From: Hypericum androsaemum
Taxonomy: Eukaryota > Streptophyta > Magnoliopsida > Malpighiales > Hypericaceae
Direction: 5' to 3'
DNA length: 64,000 nt
NCBI GenBank assembly: GCA_963995505.1
Contig: OZ023181.1
Span: 18,906,221 to 18,970,220, forward strand
The notes beneath the pieces are model-generated. The model searched no databases. It was not told where the DNA came from and worked only from the letters and a program-made list of their open reading frames with translations. The position numbers and the translations under genes are program-made. Of the stretch, positions 45,671-57,670 are shown one piece after another; the stretch's first letter is position 1, and the number at the start of each line of letters is the position of its first letter.

Positions 45671-46743
45671 GTCTCAGAAGATATTCATAGTTTAAAACAG
45701 TCATCCAACAAGGAAACATGGTCATCCAACAAAAGTCTTCCAACATCAAAACATATTAATCTCCTCTTGGGACACTAATCTACCGGACTCCATCTAGTTA
45801 AGAAGTTGCCATTCCAGTTGAGGTAGCAGTACCACAGCCATTGGTGAGCCCATGGACTTGATCTCGGCACTATAGCTTGTGCTCACCACCTAAGAAGATG
45901 AAAGCTCTTTAAGATTAAAATTTCCAAGATTTTGTGTATCAAACGATCAACCCAAAGTACAATTGATCAACAAGCCTCAACCAAGATAAAACAGAACAAA
46001 GAGACAACAAAAGTCAGAACCTTGGGAGGTGCAAAAGACTCTTCAAGTAGTAAAAGAAGATCATGAAACTTGTATACATGAGAAACCTATTGCGGCCACC
46101 AAAAGAAAGAGAACAACCATACACTCAACAAAATGGAGAACTTCGCAGGCCCCTTAAATTCACAATGGAGAGCAGAAAAGCTCAACACAAACCAAGGAGA
46201 AAGGAAGAACAAAACCCAGGAGAAATCACATGAATAAAACATTATTGAAGACCCAGAAGCTAAAACAAATCTACCCAAACCCATAAATTGAATCAGCAAA
46301 AAGTGAAGATCAAAGTGAAGTACCTGGATGGCTGGCTGAGAGGATCAAAGTGCGAGCTGCTAGCCTGAACGGGATAAAAGACCCATTCAGGTATTTTTAA
46401 AAAAAGAACAACAATAGCCTCGATCAAGAAAAAAAACAGAAAAATTGATTCATTGATTTAAGAAAGACAACAAAAGTGAGAACATGGAAACCTCTGGACA
46501 TGTGAAGATAACAACCGTACCTTCAATGGAGAGCAGAAAAGCTCAACAGAAAGCAACACCATCAAACCACAAAACCACAAACTGAATAAACAAGACATAG
46601 AAACAGTACGGCAAGCAAAACTTACTGATGGAAACAAGAACACATAAGTATAGTATCAAGAATAGAAAGCAGCTCCCAAGCATCAACAGGACAAAACCAC
46701 AAACTGAATAAACAAGACATAGAAACAGTACGGCAAGCAAAAC
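45671..46743. other. Non-coding DNA downstream of the F-box-associated pseudogene
   Basis: No domain was recognised. On the minus strand there are several splice-like donors (for example cag|gtactt near 46320 and tca|gtaagt in the tandem units), so this may be the 3' UTR with introns of the gene at 46744-48051. Related A-rich phrases (atggagagcagaaaagctca) occur at 46165 and 46527. Confidence 0.4.
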
Positions 46744-46813
46744 TTACTGATGGAAACAAGAACACATAAGTATAGTATCAAGAATAGAAAGCAGCTCCCA
46801 AGCATCAACATAA
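46570..46813 (-). repeat. 122-bp perfect tandem duplication with splice signals
   Basis: Two adjacent units start at caaaaccacaaactg (46570 and 46692) and are identical over at least 115 bp. On the minus strand each carries a candidate acceptor (tttattcag) and donor (tca|gtaagt), so the repeat may duplicate a small exon with its flanking intron edges. The near identity implies a recent event. Confidence 0.85.
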
Positions 46814-48051
46814 CAGGAAAAACAATCTTGAAAAAAGGATAAGAGCATCACCTCTCCTGGATAAACAAAAGAAGAAGAAGGTATTGTCAACATTGCCTCT
46901 TGGCTCTCATTGACAACAGTCATCGTATCCAAATCAATCCATGCGAACCACTGGAAACAAGATGGAACAGGACAGCAGATTAATGTTGGCATAACTCTTC
47001 CAAAGAGGCAAATAAACTCGAAAGACCTTTCTCCACGACTCCACGCAGCCATATTTGTACATCATCCACAGTTCAATGTCACCACCATCGAGTATAAGCT
47101 CAACATCACCAAGAACAAACAAAACACAAAGATTACCATCCAGTACCGTCAATTCATGGACTGAACCACAAAAACTTGGTAGCCCCATGTGGCTGAACAC
47201 GTATGTATGGAAGTTGAAAGCAACAATTGTTTGATTCCTATCTTCTCCTTTAGCCAGAAAGTGTAAATCATCTTGAACTGTTTCCCAAAGCTCTTCTCAC
47301 ATCGAAGAGAGAACGGGTAAGGAATACCTGTGATATACTTCCAAGAGTCATTCTTGAAGCTGTAAACATTTACGGAAGCCAGCGGGTGGAACAAAATGGC
47401 TCCATCAACAGTCTTCTCCAGATGTTGGTAAAAAATGGCTAGTTTATAATCCTGAGATTTTGGATCGTAGCCTAACCCAAATAACCTGTTGACATCTTCT
47501 CCGCTGGGTACACTAGGCGGGTAGCTCGGTATCCAGTGTTTGCCCGTGTAGGGGTTCCAAACAGCCACGCCGTCCCGAGGGTCGAGAGCAATCGCGACTA
47601 ACCCGTGGCAGCAACCACGGAATGTGGAGAAGCTGTTCACAAAATCGGGTTGCACCGGTGTGTTTAGATCTAGCCCACCCGCTGGCTTGTGGGGGAAGAT
47701 GGGTAACTTTTCAAAGAGGTGGATGGAACCTGGGCTACCATCGACGGTAAGTAGCCGATCATACCCTCTTTTGATGGAATGTTGCGCATGATTAGTGTTG
47801 AATATTCGGGCGTAGGATGAAAAATCGATGGTGGTCGGATGGGTGTGCTCCGTTGTGGGGGATGAAGCGTTGGTGGTGGTGGTCGGATTAGTCGCGTGCT
47901 CCGGTGCGGAGACGACCACGTTGAGGTTCATGTTAAGCATGGCGTCGGCCAGTACATGCTCAACATTGGTCACCAGGTGGTGGTCCGGCGTGGAGGGAAG
48001 CGGTCCAGTATCTTCCGGTTCTGTTGTAGGGCGGTCGGATGCACGCGTCAT
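46744..48051 (-). pseudogene. F-box-associated (FBA) protein gene, frameshifted and lacking an F-box
   Basis: The 300-codon frame 47149-48051 starts MTRASDRPTTEPEDTGPLPS, has a Thr-rich N-terminus without an F-box, then FBA blocks GCCHGLVAIALDPRDG, AVWNPYTGKHWIPSYPPS and LFGLGYDPKSQDYKLAIFYQ. Near 47280 one base is missing and FBA homology moves to another frame (TIVAFNFHTYVFSHMGL, HELTVLDGNLCVLF, ESWRKVFRV). Near 46950 it moves again (FAWIDLDTMTVVNES). Two frame changes and the missing F-box argue for a pseudogene; unrecognised introns or sequence errors are the alternative. Confidence 0.7.
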
Positions 48052-48517
48052 GGTGGTGGTTGGATTTAGGGTTGGGGGTGACAGGTTATAACAAAGCTTG
48101 GATGGAGGCGTCTTGAATCTAGGGTTGGGAGTGACCAGGTTGGTTATAGCTCTTTTAGATATTTTAGAGGGGTTTTAAATTTTAATGTATTCTACCGAAA
48201 AGAAAAAAAAAATCAATTAACAGCTGGACTGCAGAGAGGAGTTTAAACTTTAAACGACTCCGTAAAAGAGCTGCAACAGATAATAACGATTTCATAATGA
48301 CTAAACAAAGGAAGGGGAGGAAATATTTGTTCCAAAATTTGATATATTTTAGAATATCTCGAAATTATAAATAACTTATAAAAAATACATCACCCAAAAA
48401 TCACGTTCAAATAAGAGTAGTTTTAAATTTGGTATCTGCATGCAAGTGTCGTCCCGATCGTGGCAAGAGGAATATAAGTTTAATTACTACTACGTGTGTG
48501 TTATGATATATAATTAA

Positions 48518-48799
48518 GGATAAATTATCCTCAGTTATCTGATTTATAGTTTTATTACTCGCAGGTTCCTGGCTTTCGGAAATAGTGTATGAGTCCCTGC
48601 TTTTTAAGAAAATATTGGTTTGATGTTCCTAGTCATCGGATCAGAGATTTTGTTCGGAGATTTTTAAGAAGATCGATCCGATGACTAGGGACCTCAAACC
48701 AATATTTTCTTAAAAGACACGGACCTCATACACTATTTCCGAAAATTAGGACCTGCGAGTAAGAAAATTATAAACCAAAGACCTTAGGATAATTTGCCC
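48518..48799. mobile_element. 282-bp foldback MITE with 9-bp target duplication
   Basis: The two halves are inverted repeats over about 125 bp each (for example ttcggaaatagtgtatgag near 48576 and its inverse near 48730; aagaaaatattggtttga near 48626 and its inverse near 48700). The termini are GGATAAATTATCC and, inverted, GGGCAAATTATCC. The 9-bp duplication tataattaa flanks it exactly (48509-48517, 48800-48808). The transcript of either strand would form one long hairpin. A 9-bp duplication suggests Mutator-type mobilisation. Confidence 0.9.
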
Positions 48800-48808
48800 T
48801 ATAATTAA

Positions 48809-49513
48809 TGGTCATGCAAATATACCACTACCATATCAATATGTATACATACACCTCTCCCAAGCCGTCGGCAACTACTTTAAAATATGAATAATGAAAT
48901 GCATGGAACTAAAATTTTAATACGAACGTCCGTTATATTTTTCTGGTAATAGGAAGGTCTATTATATTACAACCAATATGCCAAATGGCAATTGCTCGAA
49001 AGACGTAAATATGAATTGATGCAAGTTTAAAAATTTTATTCCTGGTGGGTATAATATAGTACACAAATTTAATTTGATTTATGGAGCATATGACAACGGC
49101 TGCATAAGGAACTTAAAAAGAAAATTTCTCCCTACAACTTCTCTCTACAAATTTCTATCAACCACAAACAAACGTTAGGAGAGTTGGTCTCTAAAACTTC
49201 TCTGTCTACAAATTTCTCTCAACCCAAACTCAACCGAAATAAAGATTTGTACTATTGGATCCAAATATCGAATTAGTTTCATATTTAGATTTAGATCGGC
49301 CACATTGGCTAATTTTTCAATCCACAGACCAGTAAATGTCCATTAACTTCCGCCAACAAAACAGAAGCATATGCGAAATGAACAAGCCACGAGAAATAAT
49401 CAGAATAGGGTGGATGCCAAATTCCACCAAGCCTGATCTCAGTAACTGCACCTGGCGTACTTGACTGTTGATTGGAATTGTTCTTCGAGTCGCAACAGAT
49501 CGCTTCGTGCCGC
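48809..49513. other. AT-rich DNA, nothing recognised
   Basis: No gene is visible. If the adjacent NRPC2 relic still had a 3' UTR it would be at the right end of this stretch. A near-duplicate phrase with acttctctctacaaatttct occurs at 49138 and 49196. Confidence 0.5.
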
Positions 49514-52500
49514 CTATTCGAATGCTAAACGTGGCACAATATTTCACCGATTGAAGTTCCTGGAAAAAGGGGTGACCAATCAAGAAGAGTTGCCAGTAAA
49601 CAAAGAAGTCAACTATGGTATCACAATCACAGAGATATAACTAAAATGATTGAGTCTTTTATGAGGTCGCAATTTCCATGCCTCTGTTGTTGTTTCACCT
49701 AATTCGTGCACAAACACAACTCTCGCATAAACATCAATCTCCTCGACAGAAGAACTAGTTGTTTCTCCGTGATAACTTGCATCACACTACTAAGAATCAT
49801 CTTTAGCATGAGTTACCTGAATCAAGAGCTTGCATGCATATGGCAGCCTCGTAGCTGAGATTTTTATCCCCACTTTTACACATGGTTGTTTTCAGTTTGT
49901 GATTGTAGTAACCAAGCAAAACCACAACCTCGACAGTCCTGCACCGAAACACACCCTATCAGCAAATGCAGAAGACGAGAGAAATATTTCAACCACGGTG
50001 GCCAAAATATATTGTACATTGGACAAAAATAATTGCAACATTCATAAATGGCTGCAACTCAAACGTGCTAGTCTAGGCTCTTGTCTATTTCTGTAGATAG
50101 CCAAGGTTGCTTCAATGGGCTTGCTCATATCAGAATAGCAACTGACCAAGCTCATAGTGCAAGTACCAAAAAGCTACTGGTTAATTTGCCAGAAAAACTG
50201 GGTCAATAAACAACTTGAACAAGAGAAAGGATCATAGTGGAATTGCTTGATCACCTGAACGGATCACTAGAAAGCATTAAGCGCTCGAAAATCAACATGC
50301 TAGCACCATACACAATCAAACAATCATGCTCCATTTCTCCAACCCTAGGTTCAGTAAAGAAAAAGTTCCTTGTCATATACATATATTTGATATGATATTC
50401 GCGTCCAAAAATTCAGATGCAAAGTATTAACCTCCATTTCTAGCTTTCCCTTCTCTAGGCTGTCCAGTAAGCAGGACACGAGGTCCGTTCCCTCGAGAAT
50501 GCATTTTATAAAGGACCTGCCAATGCAAGTGTTACACCATCACATTTACAGCTTCGCATAATCCATCTGTATAACAACAAAAGAAACCGAATATTTTTCT
50601 GCATTTCTAGCTATTTGTTTGATCCGGAAAATATTTTCCAGTGAAACAAACAGAGAGCCTTCACACTTCAGAGACCCTTGAACTTGCTGGCTCAACAAGA
50701 CAAAGCAGACCCGAGCTAGTCAGCAAACATTCAGCGAAGCTACTTTCGCAGCTTCTCCTTTTCCAAAATATCCACCCAATAAACCGAAGAATGCAACATA
50801 ATGAACTTGGGCTACACCCTTTCTTTTCACCCCACATTCGCAAGCCAACATTTTTTTTTAAAAAAAAAGTCGACTAAGTAATGACCATCAGATCCAACCA
50901 GTTAGCTAGACATAATATTTATTTCAGCAAGGCACCTACGACACTAGTTTGGGTTCATGTGTACATAAATTTTAAGGAAGCATCTTTTTCGGACTAATCT
51001 GTTTATCAAGATGGCTTGATATAGATGTTGCAAGATACATGAAGAGATTAATAAATGCTTCTCTAGCTTTCTAGATAAGCAAATTAAAACGAGAACACTA
51101 CATGTTTCGTTCACTATAGGCTTAAAGAGGGAGTGCCGGAAGCCAAAGTTGAAGAAAGCTAACTATCCTGATTTGAAAGGTCGTATATTTGTTCATGGAA
51201 TGGATTGAGATGCAGGTGAAAGAATTGGTAGTAGAGCAGATCTTGAGATGCCAGGACCTCCTAATTAGAAATTATAGGAAAATGGCAGCCTATCATGCTT
51301 TCAAGTCAGGTCTACTTTTGCCTATGCTAATAACAAACCGATAAAGCACCAGCTTCAATAAGGGATTTTCAGATGGTTTTAACGAAAGCCCCCCAAAGAG
51401 CAGTACAAGAAATCCTTGATCAAGTACCACGAACATCGTGTGATGCAGAAGAAAGTTGAAATACACATATGAACAGATTTGTACGGGAACAAGATCCACC
51501 AGAAAGCATAATAAGACTCACCATATGCTTCAACTTCTGGTAGTATATAGGTCCCATGAATATGTACACCTGCAGCGGAGTGTAATGAACATAACCGACA
51601 TAACCATCTCATCTTATCTATCCATTAACTGCAGCCTGTAACCATGGGCCTCAACCATTTGTCAACTACTATTAGCTGCTGTGCTATTATTCTATAAATC
51701 TGTAAGAACAAACATTGTCGGAAATATACACTCCTTCAGAGAGCCTGTGATACCTGGACACAATTTGAATGAATTAAGAGACACGTGCAACTATGACCCA
51801 TTCTTGAAAGATCCACTGAAAGCATATTCTTTCTTCACAATAATCTGTAACCAAAACAATACATATGCAAGAGACATTGCTCCCCGCCCCTTCAAAAAGT
51901 GTGCTGAAGTAACCTCTTTTACAGATACCTCCAATTCAACATACACATTAGTTTCACATAACATGATGCAGATACTATACTTTATCAACCAGTGACAGTT
52001 GACAGCCTTAGGAACATTTTTTTTAACTAAGCTTTGGTTTCAACATTGGAAAAAATGCATTCTCCTAAATGTTGTTGCTATGACATAAACATAACTTGAG
52101 AAAGCTTGAAGCATCATCCATAGCTCCAATAAAAATCAAATGCAAAAGTTCTGATGTGAAACCATACGCTCAGATCACCTCTAATCATTGCAAAAGTTCT
52201 GATGTGAAACCTTTCGTCCACTATCAAGGGTAAAAATAAATAAATAAAAGATTTCAGAAAATTAGCTTCAAAAAGGTTTAAAACCGTAAATTCAAACTCA
52301 ACCCCAAACAAATGAATTATTGCAATCACTAAATAATCTTCGGCCCATCGACTAGCAACTTGGGAAGGGGACAATGACAAGGTTTCTGGGACGAGCGTAA
52401 TGGAACTTTTATCAAGAGCTTATAAAATTAGTCCTAAACCTGAATAAATGAAGTCTTTGCCATTGTAGCTAAATCCATGTTCAATCAGAGTTTCATTGCC

Positions 52501-52959
52501 ACAAAAGACGATAAATTTGTTCCAAGTTAAAAACCAGCTCATCGAGAGACTCAAAAATTGAGAATGTAAGAAACAAATATCAATAAGAAGCACCTAATAG
52601 CTTCAACTGTGTCAGCATGACCACTAGCTTTACTACCAAGAAGCTCAATCATCTTTCCAACTGTCATTCGACTGGTTAAAACGTAGAAGATTCAGTAAAC
52701 ATCCCAAAGTATCAATTTAGCAACTACATAAATTATGTGTACGCAGGTTCACAAAGAGGGCTAGAAAATGAAAATAAGGGCTTCATTGACATCGAACAGA
52801 AAATTGCACTCACCCAACTAGTAAGATCATACCATGGTAAGATATAATTAAAAAAAAATACATGTGCTCAGATTTTTACATGATAAATTAGTTTCAATAA
52901 GTAAAGCGCTTTCAGAGACATTTTTGTACCTTTTCCTTAAAGGGTGCACAAGGATTTCC

Positions 52960-53022
52960 CATGAGGGTTCATAATCAAGTCAGGGCATATACAACATTCT
53001 GAAAAATGGGAAATCTTGATGA
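52960..53022 (-). pseudogene. Extra copy of an NRPC2 exon
   Basis: This encodes FSECCICPDLIMNPHG after a one-base frameshift, the same exon as 53626-53699. The expected donor after HG is gaaa in place of gtaa. Two versions of one exon 670 bp apart indicate a local duplication within the dead gene or a second pseudogene fragment. Confidence 0.7.
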
Positions 53023-54999
53023 CAGGCAAATAACAGTCCGTCAAACAACAGCTAACCAGTAGGGAAAAGTAAGCTACAGTGAGTTCCTAAATGAGACGAG
53101 ATGACAGGCACCTAATCCAAAGGCTTGGTTGTCCTCCAAAGTAGGTATCAACCTCATAATTTGTAAGCCTTTATAGCAGTTTATACAATTTGAGGAGCCC
53201 TTTGTGATCGAGAACTAACAACCAAGGAATGTACACTAAAGAAAGCAACACCGCCCCGGACTATTTTGTTAGTGTTCAATATACATGACTCTAGAAGCAG
53301 TCTGGTGACTAAGGTGCATGCACATCGTCGCTCTCTTTCCAGCATAGAAATTGACAATGATCAAAAGCTAATTATAGAACACAAAACAGATAATTCCTTC
53401 TTGCTTAACTAGGTGTTGTTACTCTACATTCTTCCGGTTGCACCAATCTATAGCTGATACTAGTATTATTGCTTCTCTCTTTGGTGCAAACATGGTACCA
53501 TGATAACCTATATAGCTTTCTTATGGGTAATAAGACCCACAGTAAATGAGCATGAATTACGTCCTTGTTTCTGGTAACAAGTTAACAATGAGAAATCAAC
53601 AGAGAATTGGACGTAGCAGAGATACCATGAGGGTTCATGATCAAGTCAGAGCATATGCCACGTTCAGAAAATGGGAAATCTTCTTGATAAACAATAGTTC
53701 TACCAACACCTTTCATATAAAAACTTCCCTTTCTCTCCTCTCTGATACTAAATCTGTCGCAAACCTTAAAACAATAAATTGTGCTTTAGAACAGAATTTC
53801 GCACAAACTTTATACACAAGTTGTTATTCCTATCAGAACTAAACAGCAACTCTATCAATTACACACGGCTCGGGCCCTTCAGGTCCCTTATATATTCTGT
53901 TTGCTTGGCTTGTATCTCCTGCCAAATTGCAGATTATGAGCATCTAGATATTTCAAAGATAAAAGAAAAGGCAATGAAATAAACAAGGCCGACATGTCAG
54001 CTTATGATGCAGTAGATTTGAGTTGCCCCCTTGTTTCAAGGGGAATTTGCTTATTGAATGTTTGAATGTTCCAAAAGACTAATAAATCAATATTAATCAA
54101 CTGGTTCCTTCAAAAGGATAGTAATCAATGGTTTGACCGAATTCACTGGATCTGTTATATTGTCCAGAAAATGGAAAATAAATTTCACAGGACCAGAAAT
54201 GGACAGGTTAAATTAAATAGAAGTTTCAAATAAATCTGTTGAACTAAATCTCTTAAAAGGTAAGCATTTACAAGAAAATCCAGACTGCAAAACAGTTTCC
54301 ACGTCAAAGGAGCATATCACAATACAGCAGGAACAGGTCTGAATCGATTCAAACTATTGTTTGAGAATGAAAAGATATATCATTGCTAATAATATAACGT
54401 GGTGGTCATTCGCACTAAAAGAAGACCATTGTCAGATGGTAAGCTAGTTTGGAGAAGAAACAACCAACATGTGTCTATGTGAGAGTGTGCGCAAGTCATT
54501 TTGCATCAGGTAAATTTTCGTAATTAGCAACGTCAGGACGTCAGGAAGCTGCAGACTCAAATCAACTTTTGTTATCAAGATCCACAGCACATTTCTTCCA
54601 AGTTACATCTAGCCAGAGGTCACTTAACTATTTCCTGACGATGAGTGTGACCATCCAAAGCATTCTATTTTCACAATATTGAAAACAAGGGTAAAAACGA
54701 CAGTGGCGGAGGCATGTGCTGCATCACCAAAATCTTTCATCAGTTTGGTCGTCATTCATACCAAAAAATTTGAGGAAGATTCACAAACCACTGCAGCAAA
54801 TGAACTGGCTATTCTTTCTTTTCATGCTTATTTTTAGATCAATGTTAACTTACTCGCTCTCCTTCAGCTATTTGTGGTCTCTAGCATTCTGGCCAGCTCC
54901 AAGCTTATCGTATCCAACCTGAAAGCGATCAGATAAATTTCACAGCTTCCAACAAATTAACATATAAATCAATATTTCCCATAGCTTGTTTACCCATGG

Positions 55000-56891
55000 T
55001 GTTAGGAATTCAGCAGCTAGAGAACAAACGTGCAAAGAATACGGACGCAAGAGATAATGTGGTTCGGCCTAATGCCTACGTCCACGGAGAGAAAAGAAAA
55101 TTTTTATTGATGAGTTTCCGAGCCACAAAGTCATACAAAACCTTAGGGTAACATGTCTTTATATAGAGGCAAACCCTTGGTGTACAAGTAACCTATCTAG
55201 GTCGGATTAGGAGTCCAAAACCTAGTCAGAATAGGAATAGGAATAAGAAATAAGTCTTTCCTATTTCTCGCCATCCCAACAATCTCCACCTTGGCGAGAA
55301 ATCATCTCGTGGAAGAACCATGAAGCTCCACCCGAACTTCAACAAACTCCACCTTGGCAAAACACCGCCCCATGAAGAACCATGAGATCTTGCAAAACCA
55401 ATCCGACTCCACCGATTCCATCTCGAACCATAGATAACTGCATCAATAAGACCATCTCAACTTTCTCTTCACCTTTTGTTCAATCACTTGGAGTCAGCCC
55501 TCAAGCTCGAGTTTCCGAGCTTGCTTGGCCTATTCCCTCCAATCTCCATCGAACCCCAACTAGCGAGTCCACTTGCTGAAGCAACCTTACGACCAATAGA
55601 CGTACCCTATATTTTTCGGTCAGCCCTATGCTCCGCAACCTCGAACCGCTCTTCTGTTGGACCTTTTTGCCTCAAACCAATGCTACTCGCCATAGCATAC
55701 AAAGAGAAACCTTTTGTTCTACTAAGTAGAACCCTCGACATGCCTCGAACTCTACTGTTCGGCCTTGAGTGAGATACCTGATTCGCCCGTGGTGTCACCA
55801 ATGGCTTCGCATGCCCAATGCAAAACCTATCTAACAAATTTGACGTGCACGTCCCTTTAGACAACTATAGCAAGGCCCAGCTAACAATGCTTCTCTGAGA
55901 CAACCATGGTTCCTTGCCAACCATGCCTCCACGAAACAACCATAGCTTGCTATCCATGTCTTCGCGAATCCTAACTACACTCAAACCATCCATGTCAAGC
56001 CTTTGCTCCCTCATACGAACCAACCTCATATGACCTGAGCTTTTTCCCACTTCATCAGACCCATTGATGTGACTCCACCTTCAATAATATTCCCCACTAA
56101 CCTGTAGGTATTTCCTTTCACCCTTCAACCCTACCATTGTATCCTTCTCCACCTTCATTAGCATACCTTTATAACTATCATTGTTATAATTCAAGGTCCC
56201 TAACAAAAAGAGATTACCAGGATGCATTGGACTTGATGAGACAGAAAGCCAGTCACTATCTAACATGTCTAAACATGTGGCCATGGTTGTGGATGCCGAT
56301 CCCTCCTCGTTGTCTTGATCCCCAGTTCGTCCTGGATAGTCCCCTTCATGCGCCCTTCTCAGCACTTGAAGCCACTTCTATTGAACTTCTTTGACTCTGA
56401 CCTGAATCCTCTTCCACAACCCAGCTGGTGGCTCCTCATCATCCGCCAAACACAAGCGAATCTTCGCTACCGCCTTGGCCTCCAACTCTTCCCGCTCTTG
56501 CTCCTCCATCTTCTCGGACTTCTTCTCCGAGAGCGCGATAATCATCCCTTGTTGCACGAGGAGATCCTTGACACGCCTTTGTCATAACCTGAAATTCGAT
56601 GAACCATCGAACTTCACAAGAGTAAACCTCGTGCCGTCCGACATCCTTCAACCTTAGCTCTTGATACCACTTGTTAGAAATTTAGCAACTAGGGAACAAA
56701 ACGCGCACAGAATATGGACGCAAGAGTTTAGGTGGTTCGGCCTAATGCCTACATCCTTCAACATGCTTTTATATAGAGGCAAACCCTTGGTGTACAAGTA
56801 ATCTATCTAGGTCGGATTAGGAGTCCAAAACCTAGTCAGAATAGGAATTGGAATAGAAAATAAGTCTTTCCTATTTCTTGCCATCCCAACA
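55000..56891 (-). mobile_element. Non-autonomous copia element in an NRPC2 intron
   Basis: The LTRs are at 55000-55281 and 56672-56891; both start tgttag and end cccaaca on the plus strand, and the second lacks about 60 bp. On the minus strand the 5' LTR (right) has ctctatataaaagc as TATA, is followed by TGGTATCAAGAGC (tRNA-Met primer site, 56657-56669), and the 3' LTR is preceded by a purine tract (ccaaggtggagat). The flanks catgg and catgc agree in 4 of 5 bases. The 1.39-kb interior encodes only the start of a copia gag (MSDGTRFTLVKFDGSSNF) and has no pol, so it must have used another element's enzymes. Confidence 0.85.
56657..56669 (-). promoter_or_regulatory. tRNA-Met primer-binding site of the non-autonomous copia
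   Basis: TGGTATCAAGAGC on the minus strand, two bases downstream of the 5' LTR end, is the usual plant copia primer site complementary to initiator tRNA-Met. It fixes the element's orientation. Confidence 0.8.
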
Positions 56892-57125
56892 CATGCCACA
56901 CAGTTAGGAACATATAAGAAATTAAACAGCAGTTATTAATTGCAATGAACACATGTATAATTGCAGGCATTAAATCAGGATATAGTATAACTGCAATAAA
57001 CTGTAACATGATAGGTATTCATTTTTTTCAATAGGTTAATTCAGGAAATGAATTAAATTTAATGATAGGTATTCCTTGGTGACTGGTTATGGTGAGGAAA
57101 AGGTATCAACCCGGCACAAATACTT

Positions 57126-57670
57126 CAGTAAAACCTCTCTAAAGTGATAATCCCTCTAAATTGATAAAAAGTTCCGGTACCGAGTCGGGACCAGTGTTAA
57201 AATTTACTAACCTCTCTATCGTAATAACTAATACTTTTTCATAAAATTTTAGTGCTAAATATCGGTCCCAATTTTCGCATAAAGTGATATTTTTGAATAA
57301 ATACATATATTTTTACATATTTTATAAATTCGAAAAATATTGTAAGACATTAGTTTGTGCTAAACTTGATTATTTAATAAATTTTACATCATCATTCATC
57401 TTCTTAATCATTTTAGAATGGTTCTTGTGATCATCGTCTTATTCTAAGAAAATATCTCAATCTAGTATATCATTTGAATAATGCTATAAGTCTAAATTTT
57501 AGGCAATTTGTATGTAGACCAAGTAATTTTTGGTATTTACATATTTATTGTTCAAAAACTCAATTTTAATATTTTTGGAGAAAAAAATTTAAACCTCTCT
57601 TATCTAATAACCTCTCTAAAGTGATATTTTTCTCCAGTCCCGACAATATCACTTTAGAAAAGTTTTACTG
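57126..57670. mobile_element. 545-bp pogo/mariner-like MITE in an NRPC2 intron
   Basis: The left end is CAGTAAAACCTCTCTAAAGT and the inverted right end CAGTAAAACTTTTCTAAAGT, followed on both sides by GATA and internal cctctctaaagtgata repeats. The CAGT...ACTG termini and AT-rich interior fit pogo/Tc1-mariner-like non-autonomous elements. The expected TA duplication is not clean (TT left, TA right). No protein is encoded. Confidence 0.65.

Noticed and set aside
49830..50096. 88-codon plus-strand frame
   Set aside because: It overlaps the antisense zinc-finger exon of the NRPC2 relic, which explains the sequence better.
55382..56657. Several plus-strand frames within the non-autonomous copia
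   Set aside because: The element is oriented on the minus strand and the plus frames are shadows of its gag start and leader.
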